DNA from: Sipunculus nudus
Lineage: Eukaryota > Annelida > Sipuncula > Golfingiida > Sipunculidae
Length of the DNA stretch: 64,000 bases
Direction of reading: 5' to 3'
Assembly (NCBI GenBank): GCA_026874595.1
Contig: CM049317.1
Coordinates: 25,758,401 to 25,822,400 of the forward strand
The number at the start of each line of letters is the position of its first letter. Within the stretch, counting starts at the first letter, position 1. The position numbers and the translations under genes are program-made. The notes under the pieces are model-generated. The model was not told the DNA's origin and did not search any database. It saw only the letters and a program-made list of their open reading frames with translations. Shown in pieces: positions 23,105 to 35,150 of this stretch.

Positions 23105-23105
23105 A
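23020..23105. repeat. Compound microsatellite (CA)n(TA)n(GA)n
   Basis: CA, TA and GA runs in series, followed by a unique block ending AACCACATTGTGGGGAAA. The same arrangement with a related flank (AACCACGTTGTGGGGAAA) occurs at 24,925-25,030, so the microsatellite and flank belong to one dispersed repeat. Confidence 0.8.
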
Positions 23106-23649
23106 AGTATTGTTCCGAAGTCGGAGGGTGTGAGCGGGGGACACCCCGAACCACATTGTGGGGAAAAAAAATGTAGTCTGGAAATGAAGAATACTGCACT
23201 TCCCTTTGTGTGTATAATGAATTCCGTTAAGATTATCATGTTAATATGACCTGATCATTCTATACACCAGTAGTCTCAAATAATCTGTTATGTCTGTTAA
23301 TATTACACGTAAAATAAATAAAATTGTCACATATTTCCATAATTCCAGCTAAATTCAACATAAACATAGTTTATTATTTCCTATTTTTATCATTAGTTGT
23401 CATTTATATGCCAGTGTACAGGATATAATATTATCTTATGCCATATATATTATATAATGCTTGTCTTTGTTAATAATGATGCTTACTTGCCGCTCTCTCG
23501 CTGAGGACTTATGTATCCTAGACTATGGTGTTGTGACATATCTTATCAGCAGCGCCCTTTACTGCCCATATAATTAGTCAAGGGTACTCTTTTCTATTTT
23601 AACTCCATATTAACCGATGTCAATATTACATACAAAAATAAAATAAAAT

Positions 23650-24090
23650 AAAAAGCCGCCCGACCGTATATAAAAGTATATCGGGCAAAGGACCTAATCA
23701 GAAATGAGCTGAAATATTCGCTAATGTTGTTGTTTGAATCTTCTGGACAGGAAACATTATTCAGCCGCTTTACTTTACGAGGTCTCTCTTTTCTTCAAGG
23801 AGTAGAAAAAGATTATTCATGAACTGTCTTGATTATCATCAAATAACAAATTAATTGTCTGTATGCTATACAACATAAACTATTTTTCCTATCTTACACG
23901 ATTATTGGTTTGTAATTTGTAATGTTTTTGTATCACTTCTGTTTTGACATTTTAAATGTTGATCTGCGCTTTGTCGGAGAAAATAAAGGTTAACAACAAC
24001 AATATTATATAAGTAAAATAAAAGGCCGCCCGAAAGTATATGAAAGTATATTGGGCAAAGGACCTAATCAGAAATGATCTGGAATATTCG
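23650..24090. repeat. Short direct repeat pair
   Basis: The block GGGCAAAGGACCTAATCAGA with its surroundings (AAAAGGCCGCCCGA before, AATATTCG after) occurs at about 23,652-23,725 and again at about 24,021-24,095. Confidence 0.7.
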
Positions 24091-24136
24091 GTAATGCGTT
24101 ATCAAAAATTAAAAAAAAGTTTGTATTAAGGGTCGT

Positions 24137-24137
24137 A

Positions 24138-24197
<60 letters not shown>
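24137..24197. repeat. (AT)n microsatellite
   Basis: AT run of about 60 bases. Confidence 0.95.
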
Positions 24198-24199
<2 letters not shown>

Positions 24200-24920
24200 A
24201 TCAGGGTTTTGTGTGATTGTGCTGCAATAAGTGATTTATTACCTTCAGTTTGGAATCTGGGAAATTGGATATATAAATATGTAATATAAAGCGACTAGGC
24301 TTTAAAATGCAGCTTATTGGTATACTGTGACAATCAATATGAGTTATATCCACTCGCGAGTGCGTTAACTGGCCCTCACATAACGCATGCTTTATAAGCA
24401 GTAAGAGCTATGCTTGAGGAGACCTTTGACCAGCAGATTTTAAGAGGTCCGACATTGAGTTGTCTAATATTGTAAAGGCTGAGATCTCTAAATAGCAACA
24501 CAGTGGGGGATGGGTATTTATTCATACAAGCGGTTTGACCTTTGGTGTGTTTCGTTAAGTTTAACAGTCCCAGAATAGGTTTGGCAAAATTTAGAAATTG
24601 TTCCATGGAGTTATCATAAGGGTATGCACACATTCTACACAATATATAGATGGGTTTGGATGATGTATATGTTCAGAGGAGGAACATGGGACGATTTTAT
24701 TCTCTCCTTCTCTTACGCAAATATATCCACTTTTGATCAAGCATACACTTTTGTAGTATGGTTTACATTTCCGGCGAAACGTAATACATGTACTTTCGGT
24801 TACAAGATATTGTTGCTATTTTAATTATCTGTTTATTTTTTTATTACATTATCTCTTTTTACTATTTATTTTATGCATGTTTTGGCCATACGCTCTCTAA
24901 AATTCCCATGTAGTTCATTC

Positions 24921-24924
<4 letters not shown>

Positions 24925-24956
<32 letters not shown>

Positions 24957-25030
24957 GAGAGAGAGAGAGACAAGTGTCCGTGAGTGGGAGGGTTTGCTAG
25001 GGGAACACACCCAACCACGTTGTGGGGAAA
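24925..25030. repeat. Compound microsatellite (TA)n(GA)n with conserved flank
   Basis: Second copy of the arrangement seen at 23,020-23,170. The flank is ACCCAACCACGTTGTGGGGA. Confidence 0.75.
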
Positions 25031-26440
25031 TTAAAAAATGATCAAAATGAAAATATCTGGGACACTTTCCTTGGTTTTTATGGCCTTGATGATAATCCCG
25101 GTATACCGAGCTTTTACCCGGGGTTGTGGAGATGCATTAGAGCAGACAAGGATTGTTTTCTTATTTATTATTTTAACGTGAAAAAATAATGATTTTCAAT
25201 GGGATACTGTCTTAATAAGAGATGTAAAAATATGTTTACATTTATTTTGTTGCATTGTGCTCGTGGCAAGAAATTCATATATCGATATGTTTACCATTAA
25301 GACCTTGTCGGTAATGGATTTAACTGCGAACAAGAAAGGGACGCGGGGCCATCAGCTTTCCTAAGACCTTAGACTAGAAACATATATTATTAGAACTATA
25401 AAGGATCGATAAATGTAAGGGAAATGTGAAAGATGAAGTAAATGCATGTTTTACGGCAAGAAATCTGTTCCCAAAGAAAGAAACCGGGGAATGCATACCA
25501 TTTTAGTTGCTTAAGCGGAACCAAGTGATATCGCAACCGTTTTTTAAACGTATCAGACCAAATTTCAGGCCTGGAACTTCGGCACCCACTCTACCCTACC
25601 TCTTTTCAGGAAATCGGAACCTTAAGAATTTGTCATTAATCTCCCATGGTTTAACCCCTCCTTTCCATAAAGCGAGAATCATGTTTTTTTTCACATTTAC
25701 TGACGAAGTGTCAGAGCCCGGGTCAAATGTCAGATCATACATGCTTTGATCCCTCATTAAAGCAGGGTTATTCATAGGCACAATAGTCCTTTATCCTTCA
25801 CTGGAGGGGAATGAGAGGCAATCCGGTGGAAAATTCCCTGCAGATAATAAAAGACGCAAAAATTATTCAAAATGATGATCACATTTAACATTATTGCTTA
25901 CATTGCAAAAAAGGTGGACCGAATTCTTTTTATAAGTATTTGATTCCGTTTACACTTTGGTGTTAATATGACCAGATCATTTTGCACACCGTAGTCCCAA
26001 ATAATCTGACATATTTCTAGGAATCGTTTAAACGTTTAACTAATTAGACATATGCAACTTTATTTTTTCATACTTTAATCATTTTTTTGTCATTTATATG
26101 CCAGTGCATAAAAAATGGTTTTTGGAGTTTTTACTGTAGAAAAGTTATTTCACATTAGGATATATTTTCTGAACTATTTAAATTTGTTGCTGAATCCCGC
26201 GAATCTACAATAACATTTTTTTTAAAATTTTTTTTTAAAGCGACGAAGAATTGTACATCTAGTAAAACCATATTGAACAACTAAATGGCTTGATCTTAAC
26301 AGTGCAGTAATCGGTATGGATGTGTATCCTCGATGCAGAAGCACTGGCTCTCTTCAATAACCATTGGCTGTTGGCGATGTGGTTTTTATAAATCAGATAA
26401 ACTAAGCGTAGTGCTGTGTATAAATTTATAAGACTTAGTG
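25031..26440. other. No gene seen
   Basis: Short open frames on both strands, none recognisable. The frames at 25,507-25,781 overlap antisense and have no family features. Confidence 0.5.
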
Positions 26441-26444
26441 TCAT

Positions 26445-26865
26445 CAATTTTTTCGTGCAGGGACAATAGATAACAGTGTTTTGAGCAGGACCAGTTTGAA
26501 GCACGCATGAAGGTGTTATATTGTAAAAGTGCTCTACACAGCTGTAAAGAGAAGAACGGGGGTTTATGTATTTGGTCGATTATATAAGACGAACTCATAC
26601 CGACTTATGTGTACGTTTATGTTTGCGTACAAGGCCCATTCCTCTATATTATGATTTGATGTTATGAATTTTCTCGTGCAGGGACCATAAACAGTGTCTT
26701 AAGCAGAACCAGTTTGAAGCACCAATGATGGTGGGATATTGTATAAGTGTGGTAAACAGCTGTAAAGAGAAAAACGGACGTTTATGTATCTGGTTAATTA
26801 TATAAGACGAAGTAATACTGACTTATGTGTACGCTTATTTTTGCGTACAAGGCCCATTCCTCTAT
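26445..26865. repeat. Tandem duplication, unit about 220 bp
   Basis: Two direct copies sharing CGTGCAGGGAC, CCAGTTTGAAGCAC, CAGCTGTAAAGAGAA, ATAAGACGAA and GCGTACAAGGCCCATTCC. No coding content in common. Confidence 0.85.
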
Positions 26866-26869
26866 TTAA

Positions 26870-28165
26870 AATAATCCTTATAATATATATTATTAAAAGA
26901 TAAATTTATGTATTTAGCATGGTTTGTTGCCTACATATTTGTTTGATTACCAATCTTGCACCACAAAACCTGCTATAAAAATTACACTGCTAACTACATT
27001 TCATTAAAACAATGAACAAAGAGATTTACTTCTTTTCTAAAATCACGATACATGAAGTATACATTTTGTGATTTAACAATTTTGAGAGCAAATCATAAAG
27101 AGAGGCAGTAGCTGAACTTTTCTGTTTGTTTATATTTGACTAATTACTCGGGGAATAGTAATATTTATGAAAGTACGAGTGTCTTCAGAGGGTTGACGTT
27201 ACCTTGGTTGTGTGTCTCGAGGCACAGGTAGAGTGCTAATTTAATTTCTACTGAGGAAATGTGTGAGTTGTCGTATCAACATGCATGGCATATGTTATTT
27301 AACAAAAAAGATTATTGATTTTTTTTGTGGCGAAGAGGGAGCGTCAATTTATTTGTACTTTTTCTCTCTCGCACACTTTCACGTACACATATATCCTAAT
27401 ATGAAGGACTGATTAGTTGAAATTCTTCCATAAAGGTCTAAGAGGGTATAGGCCCCGTTGCCTGAATCAAACATGTTCATTAGTTGTGTGATACCTCCAA
27501 ATGCTATCGCACAGTTTCAGGAGAGAAAGTACGCCGGAGGAGGTGTACTATACACCTAACAGTTACCGAACCGAATCCAAGCCCCCACAACATACCAATA
27601 TGCACGCATTCTCAAATCTTCCGGAATGACAATGTTTTTCTTTGTATGTGATATATAATTCTTGCTAATGTAATGGTAGTTTATGCACAAAACTTTGACA
27701 AAGATTTTTCTTTTTATAAATGAGTTACGTTATTTTGATATCACATACATCTGCTTTTATTTAGTGTCAAATAAATATGGAATCACGACTTAGTGTTCTA
27801 CTGTTCGAATAAACTGTTCTAATCTGATTTAAAGTGGATTGCCGTTCGGATATATAACAAGTTTGTAAATACATTTTTTGTAATATATAGATTTTGCAAA
27901 ACAAATATTGGTGGATATTGCAGAGACATGATGAGTATTATCGTTCATTGCCTATGAGAAATAAATGTGTCAATTTGGTTTTCAGGAGACCTGCATAGGG
28001 CTTTATGGACACCAGCTAAAAAGTTTGTCAAGTTCTTGTTTTCTCAATTTCCCCAGCCGTCAGGTATTTTGTCATGTGGCCGTGTTTTTTTTTAATATAT
28101 GTATTCCTGGCTTCAAGCTCTTTCTTTGTCCATTAGCTTATCACGTGATTCATTATTTACCTGTA
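26870..28165. other. No gene seen
   Basis: AT-rich spacer before pseudogene B. No exon or repeat recognised. Confidence 0.5.
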
Positions 28166-28168
28166 TCT

Positions 28169-28446
28169 TTAGGTTTCCCGGTGCCTTGAAGAAACCGGAG
28201 CAATTGCTTCCCCGGCTTCTTCCATCATATTTTCACATGGTTCGTCAGATTCTTCAGTTATGCCTTCTCTGCTGTGCAGTGTTGTATCTGGACGGCTTAT
28301 GATACCCCATTCACATCCATGACAGTGCGACAGGAAATGGCGTGACAAGATCTGTTCCTTTAGTTAGACCCAAAGCTTCGTCATCATTACCTAAAATTAA
28401 TGCGTCCTCAGGTGGCGGATCATTCTTTGAATGGTAATATTTCCAT
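28169..28446 (-). pseudogene. Pseudogene B tail relic
   Basis: The acceptor TACCTTTCAG is followed by RWKYYHSKNDPP, NDDEALGLTKGTDLVTPF and, after a stop and frameshift, EGITEESDEPCENMMEEAGE. This aligns with the gene 1 and 2 tails (RWK..., EIDDVALC...EFVTSF, GMPEVSDDLVENVIYESG). The conserved tyrosine is lost (NMMEEA where the others have NVIYES). Confidence 0.7.
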
Positions 28447-28693
28447 CTGAAAGGTATAGATAGGATAGAGAGAATGGAAGAGAGAATCGGAATACAATAA
28501 AGTGCACCTTGATAATAGTATCTTGATTTCATAATTTATATGATATAAAATACTTAATAGTAATGCTAGAAGTGAATAATATTACATTATTACTTTTAGT
28601 TTAATTATTATTCAATTTGTAACTTGCTATTGGTGTTATCAATATAAACAATTATTTAATAATTTAAATAGTTTTTATTTAAGTAAAATTTAC

Positions 28694-28966
28694 CTATATG
28701 CCACCGCCAGAGAGTGTTTGTTGTTGAAAGCCAGAAGGCCTTTTTAAAGCTGGCCTTTTCTCTGAGATAATTTTGTAGTTGCTGGAACCAATGTTCGGAG
28801 GAAACGTCGAATAATCGGCCTTTTCTTGACGAACCATTATGATATATTCAATACAGGTTTGTAAAGCTTTTCCCAACTTGCGCTGATCGTTTCAGAGCTA
28901 GACATGCATAAGATGTTCTAACGTGAACTTTAACTTCCATGTAGGAGCAAAGCATGTTATGGTCAT
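28694..28966 (-). pseudogene. Pseudogene B CTLD2 first-half relic
   Basis: The acceptor GTTTCAG and donor GTAAAT persist. The frame begins LCSYMEVKVHVRTSYACLA, hits a stop, and in another frame continues FQQLQNYLREKASFKKAFWL and TLWRWHIG, the same WxWxxG end as the intact exons. Confidence 0.75.
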
Positions 28967-29581
28967 CTGAAACGACATTACTTGCAAGTTAATATGTGAT
29001 TGTACATGTTCATGAGCTTTGGCGTCGAAACTGTAAATAATATATACGTTTTAAGTTAAACAACAGAGAAAAGAGGCCCTTGTTTAATTACTGATATCGC
29101 TGCTCTTGACGCCAATGCTTTATGGGGTTATTTCCAGACATAGGAAATCTTTTCTGAGTATCCTCGAACGGAACTAAACGATTCCATTATTTCTAAGCAA
29201 CCTTTAAATATTATTCAATTGTAGATATTGTTTGTTTGTAACTCTTAGAAGTAATGACATGATATTGGCATGTTGCCATTTGTTTCCTTTGCAAAAAATT
29301 ATGTTAAATAAGGCAGGGAGTACCGAATATGTACAAGCAATACCGAGATCTTTGATTCCAGGCGACAAATATGTGATAATTATAGACGCCGGACCGTACA
29401 GATCTTGTGATTTGAGTCGCACCACATCAGGCAAAATGGCCAGCTGGCAGATTCTTTAAGGAGTGAATTGGAGAAATTTTCCACTGAGAGAGACTATAAA
29501 AATCAATGATAAGTAAATGGAAATTATTATGTCAAAAACCATACTCCGTAAAGTTGACACAGGTAAAACTGGGTCACTTAC

Positions 29582-29740
29582 CTTATCTACATACGTACTC
29601 TGCAACCTCATCTCACGGACGAAACTGGCAGAATCGGTTCGTTTTCTTGTTTGGTTTTGTCTGGCTCATATACAGCGATGCAGAATGTGGTTGGTTAGAC
29701 CATCCTGTTGTGTTGAGTTCGTACACCCAAGAGATGGCTT
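29582..29740 (-). pseudogene. Pseudogene B CTLD1 second-half relic
   Basis: Reads EAISWVYELNTTGWSNQPHS, then FCQFRP, then a stop where the intact genes have the Cys of PC. YVCR near the end and a GTAAGTG donor remain. Confidence 0.75.
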
Positions 29741-29889
29741 CTACAAGGATCAGTTTAGATATTAATAGAGAAAAATGACAACAGGGGCTTGCAGTTGTCA
29801 ACTGAATGTGATTATTTTTTTAGCCATTTACACGCACATATATGTATCATTACCTCTTAAAAAACTGCGTAAAATGAAAATTAGACCGC

Positions 29890-30040
29890 CTTGACTTTGT
29901 TCTTTGTCAATACAAAGCGTAACTTAACCGATTCCTTCCACAATAACGTGATAACCTGCGGCCAAATTTTGCTCTACATCCTGAAGAATATGTACGACCC
30001 ACATGATCTCTCTGCAGTATCAAATTCGTCCCCTCTCACC
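29890..30040 (-). pseudogene. Pseudogene B WSC second-half relic
   Basis: The acceptor TTTTCAG is kept. One frame ends FGRRLSRYCGRNRLSYALY and a stop, matching LSRFCGNDQSSYAVYA of gene 2. An early stop and frameshift precede it. Confidence 0.7.
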
Positions 30041-30474
30041 CTGAAAATGAGAAGTGTATCGTTAAAGGAGATGTATTCTTCAATAAGATAGCCATCACTT
30101 CTGCTGTTTCTTTGTATGGAGCCTTCTTTTTTCTGTTATATTAATGAAACACGGTGTGTCATAATACACCAGTTTAAAAAGCACAAGAAAATGGTGAACG
30201 GTAAAAGAGTGGGTTGAAAGTATTTTTTATTCTTTATTGTTTCAGGCCTTTTCACATGACTCGTTATTTGGACTGTTTTTGATCAAACGAACATGTGCGT
30301 TTTGTAAATTCCCAGCAACATGGCTAGTTTTAAATATAGTTTTGGAAACGTTTTGAATTTTATAATGCCATATGCACTTTATTTCATGCTTCTAATCCAT
30401 TACATCAGCTAAATCACAGAACACCTTAAAGCATGACTTTACTCTACCAGTTAATTGCATTTACCTTGAATAAT

Positions 30475-30598
30475 AAGGATCTGCAAAACGTTTCACATGA
30501 TTTTAAATGTTGAATTTGTTGACAGCGACCTAAGGCCCCAGATTTGTCAGCAGTTGCATAACAGCCTTGAAAGTACATTTTCTGTTCGGAACCATCAG
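30475..30598 (-). pseudogene. Pseudogene B WSC first-half relic
   Basis: Well-preserved frame GSEQKMYFQGCYATADKSG, LKSCETFC, donor GTAAAT. The acceptor dinucleotide is AT instead of AG, so normal splicing of this exon is not expected. Confidence 0.75.
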
Positions 30599-30649
30599 AT
30601 GAAAGAAAAGTAAAAATTTTAACAGTGTTTAAAGCGGTAGAGGGAATTT

Positions 30650-33185
30650 AATTATTCACATGCAACTAGTGTTGCAGGGTGTACCGATTATTGTTTACCT
30701 TTACACGGGGCAAACAGTTTATCTAATGTGTTTATCCTTTGACGTATTGTAACGATTAGTTTTAATAGAGCAAAAAAAAAAAAAAAAAAATACTCGAGTT
30801 TGATTTATATGACCTGAAGCTGCACCTTTAAATCATTTCAAATAATGTGCTGGTATGGATGAGCCTGCTGGGCTTACCATTTGTTCTGTTACGACAACCC
30901 AGAGGAGTCTGAGCGGTTACAAACAGTGGGAAGAAAAGGTATATTGATGACGTGATTGCAACTGTCATTCTACCCATATTACAACTCAGTAGTTGTTTCT
31001 GAAGAAATATATACGGTTATGTTACTTAATATATGAAAAAAAGGATCGAGTGCACTTTCAAATATACTTATAATACTTATATATATTTCAGGAAAAGCAT
31101 TATTTTGCATAATCAGTTCATCTTCGGCTTTATTAGGCCCAGTATTGTTTAATATTGGCCACACGATGGCCAGGGTATATTGCATCAATGTCTATTGTAA
31201 AGTGATACCTTGAGATGGTTTGAAGTCACCAAAATGATTTAATTCAGGATGGTTCATAGTTCAGTCAACAAACAAATATAAGTGAGAACATATCGCCTTG
31301 AAAACCAATTTAAAAACGCAAAAGCAGAGAGAGTGTATCAGATGCTGCATCCATGAGACATATTGATTAGAGCACGAGAGAAAACCTGGTGCTAAGGTAT
31401 TGTTTAGTAAATTACCCTTTTCCACGATGCCAATATCAGTATCCTCAACCCGGAAAAGCTCTCAGTATTCGAGACTTAGTTGCAACTCGTTTCTCTCAAC
31501 AAACACCAATCCGCACGTTAGTTGTTAAGCTACTACGACACTAGCGGATTAACAAAGGTTATATGTATAAATCATAATGAATGATATGTAGATTGATATA
31601 ATATTTTTGATTGTATCTGCACAGAATCTTCTGGATGCCCGTACATCTTTGCCATAAGGGATCATTAGGTTATCTATACGGATATTCAGTATAACCATCT
31701 GTAGGTTTTATGTTAAGTCCTTACAATGAGCCTTTGAGTTTTACATTTTTTTCTTGCGTTTGCTGTCAATTATATAAGAAATTATTGTTTCCTGTTAAAG
31801 AGATACTTCATTTTGCACATTAGGGTAGGTTGTGAGATTTCTAGACCAAGAGCTAGGAAAATAAAACGATTCTGTATCTTGCTAAAAATTATTACAACGG
31901 AACACAAGTACACCTTTTCAAATATGTTCCACATGTACCACAATCATACCCCGTGCAAATACGGAAAGAGTTGTAATATCAGTAATAAAATTTGCACGAT
32001 ACTCTGAACTCTGAACTCTGAAAGGTGTGATTTTTCAACCATGGTCCTATGATAATATAAAATGTTTGCCTGTTTCCCTGTATTTAAAAGCAAGTGTTTG
32101 AAAATGCACGTTTTTAATCGTCTCATTTAAAAAAGTTATTTTGAAATCAATCAGAACCCATTCAAATATGTAGTATTACAAGAGAGAATACTCCGACAAG
32201 GCTCAAAAACCAATTCAGAATCTATGTGTTACAGTTCAACAGACACAAAGACTATGATGGAAAGACACGAGTAAAAAAAGTAACCACCGTTACCAATAAT
32301 AATAATAATAATAAAATAATATTAATAATAAATAGAAAGGTTAAATCAAGTTAAGAATGCTACCACTAATTAACATTTGGGATGCAAGAACAATGGCTCT
32401 AACGTATTAAGGACGGGTAAATAGTAGCTGTGGTGCTTTTTTGGGATTTAGATGAAATAGACGTGGAGATGTGGTTGTAAATTGACTTATGATTTAATCA
32501 CCTTCCTTGTACAATGAATCAAAGGCCAGGTGTGTTGACAAGGAAATGTGTCTGTGCTGATGTGTGTGGCGCTTCCCCTTAGGTTTGCTACTCTGGGGGT
32601 ACCCGGTAACTCAATTCTTGTCACAGCGTACCTAACATAAAAAAATATATCTGATGGTGACCTTGAAGAAAGTCATCTGAATACGGACCAAAAAAATAGC
32701 TAAGGAAATCGTGCATAATTGCGCATGACATTCCGTACTCATTTTGATCAAAACCCCGGGTTTTTATTTCTACATGCGCAAAATAAAATGTGTTTTTGAG
32801 GGCAAATATGGGGCAGCAGTCCCGTTAATCTTGCACCGCGTACTACTGATAAGATTACTGATAACATAACATACAGGACGTTAGACACATCTAACGGCAC
32901 TGGGCGTAATACATTTTCGTGACCTGATCAACTGTTTGTATTAATCATAACCAAGGGATTTTTTTTTCCTACCAAAAGTACATTTTGACAGATTCATGTT
33001 ACGTTCAATAATATTTTTTCTTTTATTTTTAATTAGTCAATTATGGGCCTTAAAAGGTCTTATCAGGTGAAAGCGAATGTACAATTAAAAGTGACAGACA
33101 GCGACTGGGCAGACACATATGGCCTCAGCTACGGCAAGAACACTTGGATGAGGTCTCTGAACAAGACAGGCGTCAATTAAAGGCA
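30650..33185. other. Non-coding stretch, right copy of duplicated block
   Basis: Matches about 1,800-3,715. No exon is seen. A poly-A run lies at 30,771-30,790 and (AAT)n at about 32,297-32,332. Confidence 0.65.
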
Positions 33186-33189
33186 GGTG

Positions 33190-33195
33190 TTTATT
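33190..33195 (-). promoter_or_regulatory. Candidate polyadenylation signal of gene 2
   Basis: AATAAA on the minus strand about 225 bases past the stop codon, conserved at 3,719-3,724 in gene 1. Transcript ends are not visible from sequence alone. Confidence 0.35.
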
Positions 33196-33419
33196 AAATT
33201 TTCCAACTAAGCGCCGGTGTGCTAAATTACATTTTACTTGTGTATAATGAGTGTCCGCATGCGTAATTAAATCTTGAGTATGTACATTGGCATAAAATAT
33301 ATATCTACATATTTGTATGCTTTGCAAAGATTATAAATATATTTAAATCAACAGCTGTTGTTACAATGATGTCAGTATAGAGTATGACGGAAATAAATTC
33401 CATGTGTAGTTTAGGTAAT

Positions 33420-34014
33420 TTAAGTGTTATATATCTCATTGTCTATGAGGAATGTATCTGTTTCGACCTGGTTTTCCTCTCCTTTACAGCATCCTTTCTG
33501 TGGCACTGCATACATATGTTGTTCTCCTTCTTCATGGTTGGTACAGTGATCTGATATTTTATCACGGGACTTGCTTATCTTTACAATGCTTACGAATTCT
33601 CTCACTGGAGGAATGATGTGACAAATTCCTTCTTTATCGATTTGATCTTGTTCTTTAGTGTAAGTTATACTCAGCTGTGCGTCATCTTCTCCAGTGTTTG
33701 AATTTGACCTGTCACGTAATTTGCTGCTGATCTTGAACTTCGTGTTAGTCTCTACTGCTGGATCTATAGTCTTACCAGATTCGTAGATCACATTTTCAAC
33801 TAGGTCATCACTTACTTCAGGCATCCAATTTATGTTCAGATCACCAGGAATTCCACTATGACTTGTGGCAGCGAAGGACGTCACAAACTCTTTTCTTTTA
33901 CCTGGACACAAAGCTATGTCATCAATATCTACATATTCTCCTAGCTGCTCGTCCGTAGTAGTAACATCATATTGTTTAGTCTGTTCTGCTGATAGTACAT
34001 GCAACAGCTTCCAT
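33420..34014 (-). CDS. Gene 2 tail exon (cytoplasmic)
   Basis: 595-nt last exon after the acceptor ATTCGATTCCAG. Tyrosine sites: KQYDVT, GEYVDID, NVIYESG, ITYTKE, MYAVP and the terminal NEIYNT. YAVP is a YxxP site of the kind bound by Crk-type SH2 domains; YVDI resembles acidic Src-family SH2 sites. None is a strict ITIM. The extreme C-terminus is nearly identical to gene 1. Confidence 0.85.
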
Positions 34015-34319
34015 CTGGAATCGAATACAAAGGTTAAGAACTGAGGTTTGCACAAAAATTAGGATAAATCAACTTTATTCTTCTAAACATGGAAGATAAT
34101 GTGGATATGAGTGTAGCATGATGAAAATTTATAACACATCCTTTTTTCTCTAAGTGATGCCTTAACAGGTGTTTACACTATGTAACGCAATGTATTGATA
34201 AAAATATTAATAATAATAATCAAAAATAAATATAAAAATATGTGAACAGATTATAATAATAATATTATTATTACTATTGTTATTATTGCAGAACATAATT
34301 AATAAGTATTACATGTATA

Positions 34320-34355
<36 letters not shown>

Positions 34356-35083
34356 TTCTTTGCAGAAAATCATACAAAATAGTATTATTATTGTTTTTAT
34401 TATTATTATTATTATTATAAAAGTTCTCATACAATATATTATTATTTTTTTTGCCCGAATATGTGTTTGACCTCAATCATATAAAATAAGTATCATCTCT
34501 ATAAGATGATTTCACCTGATGATGAACGTTATCAGAGTGACAATTCCCAGCAAAACCAATATTCCTCCAACCGTTCCTCCTACCACTGCATTCTTGAAAC
34601 TTGTTGAATACCTTGTCTGACCTAGAGAAATATTTGTGAAGATATGGTGGCTTATTGGTATGCTTATTGTTAAATTATTTACCAAAATGTTTAGAAGTTT
34701 ACAAAATGTTGAATGTATTAACACTTACCTTTTCAGATTAATGTTAGATTTCGGTCATATTATGAAGCTGTTTATATTTATATTACAGTCAATATAAAAA
34801 ATTGAAAGAAACCTTTCTGAAAATAAGTATAGATTAATACTGACGTCAGAAAATTTAACAAAAGGAGAGAAATATAAATGTTGGTCTACAGTTAGCCTTT
34901 AAGCATCAAACGGATACTAGAGCGTGAACGTTCTCTTGATAAGCTCACAGCCTTCAGTGAAGACACTGGAAAAATCCACTCGTTTACTTTTGCAATCCTT
35001 ATGCCAACAATCAAATATAAAATATTGCTGTAATGTTCTTTCATATGTCAATTTCAAAGTGTTCCTAGCGGAAATAATTTCAT

Positions 35084-35150
<67 letters not shown>

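Larger units (their letters stand above)
28169..30598 (-). pseudogene. Pseudogene B: decayed CTLD-WSC-CTLD receptor
   Basis: Five exon relics in the gene order: WSC first half 30,475-30,598, WSC second half about 29,890-30,040, CTLD1 second half 29,582-29,740, CTLD2 first half 28,694-28,966, tail about 28,169-28,446. Lesions include a splice acceptor changed from AG to AT (30,599-30,600), several in-frame stops, frameshifts and the absence of CTLD2 second-half and transmembrane exons. The signal peptide and CTLD1 first half are not found. It shares ancestry with pseudogene A (820-1,332), which lies at the matching place of the left duplicated block. Confidence 0.8.
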
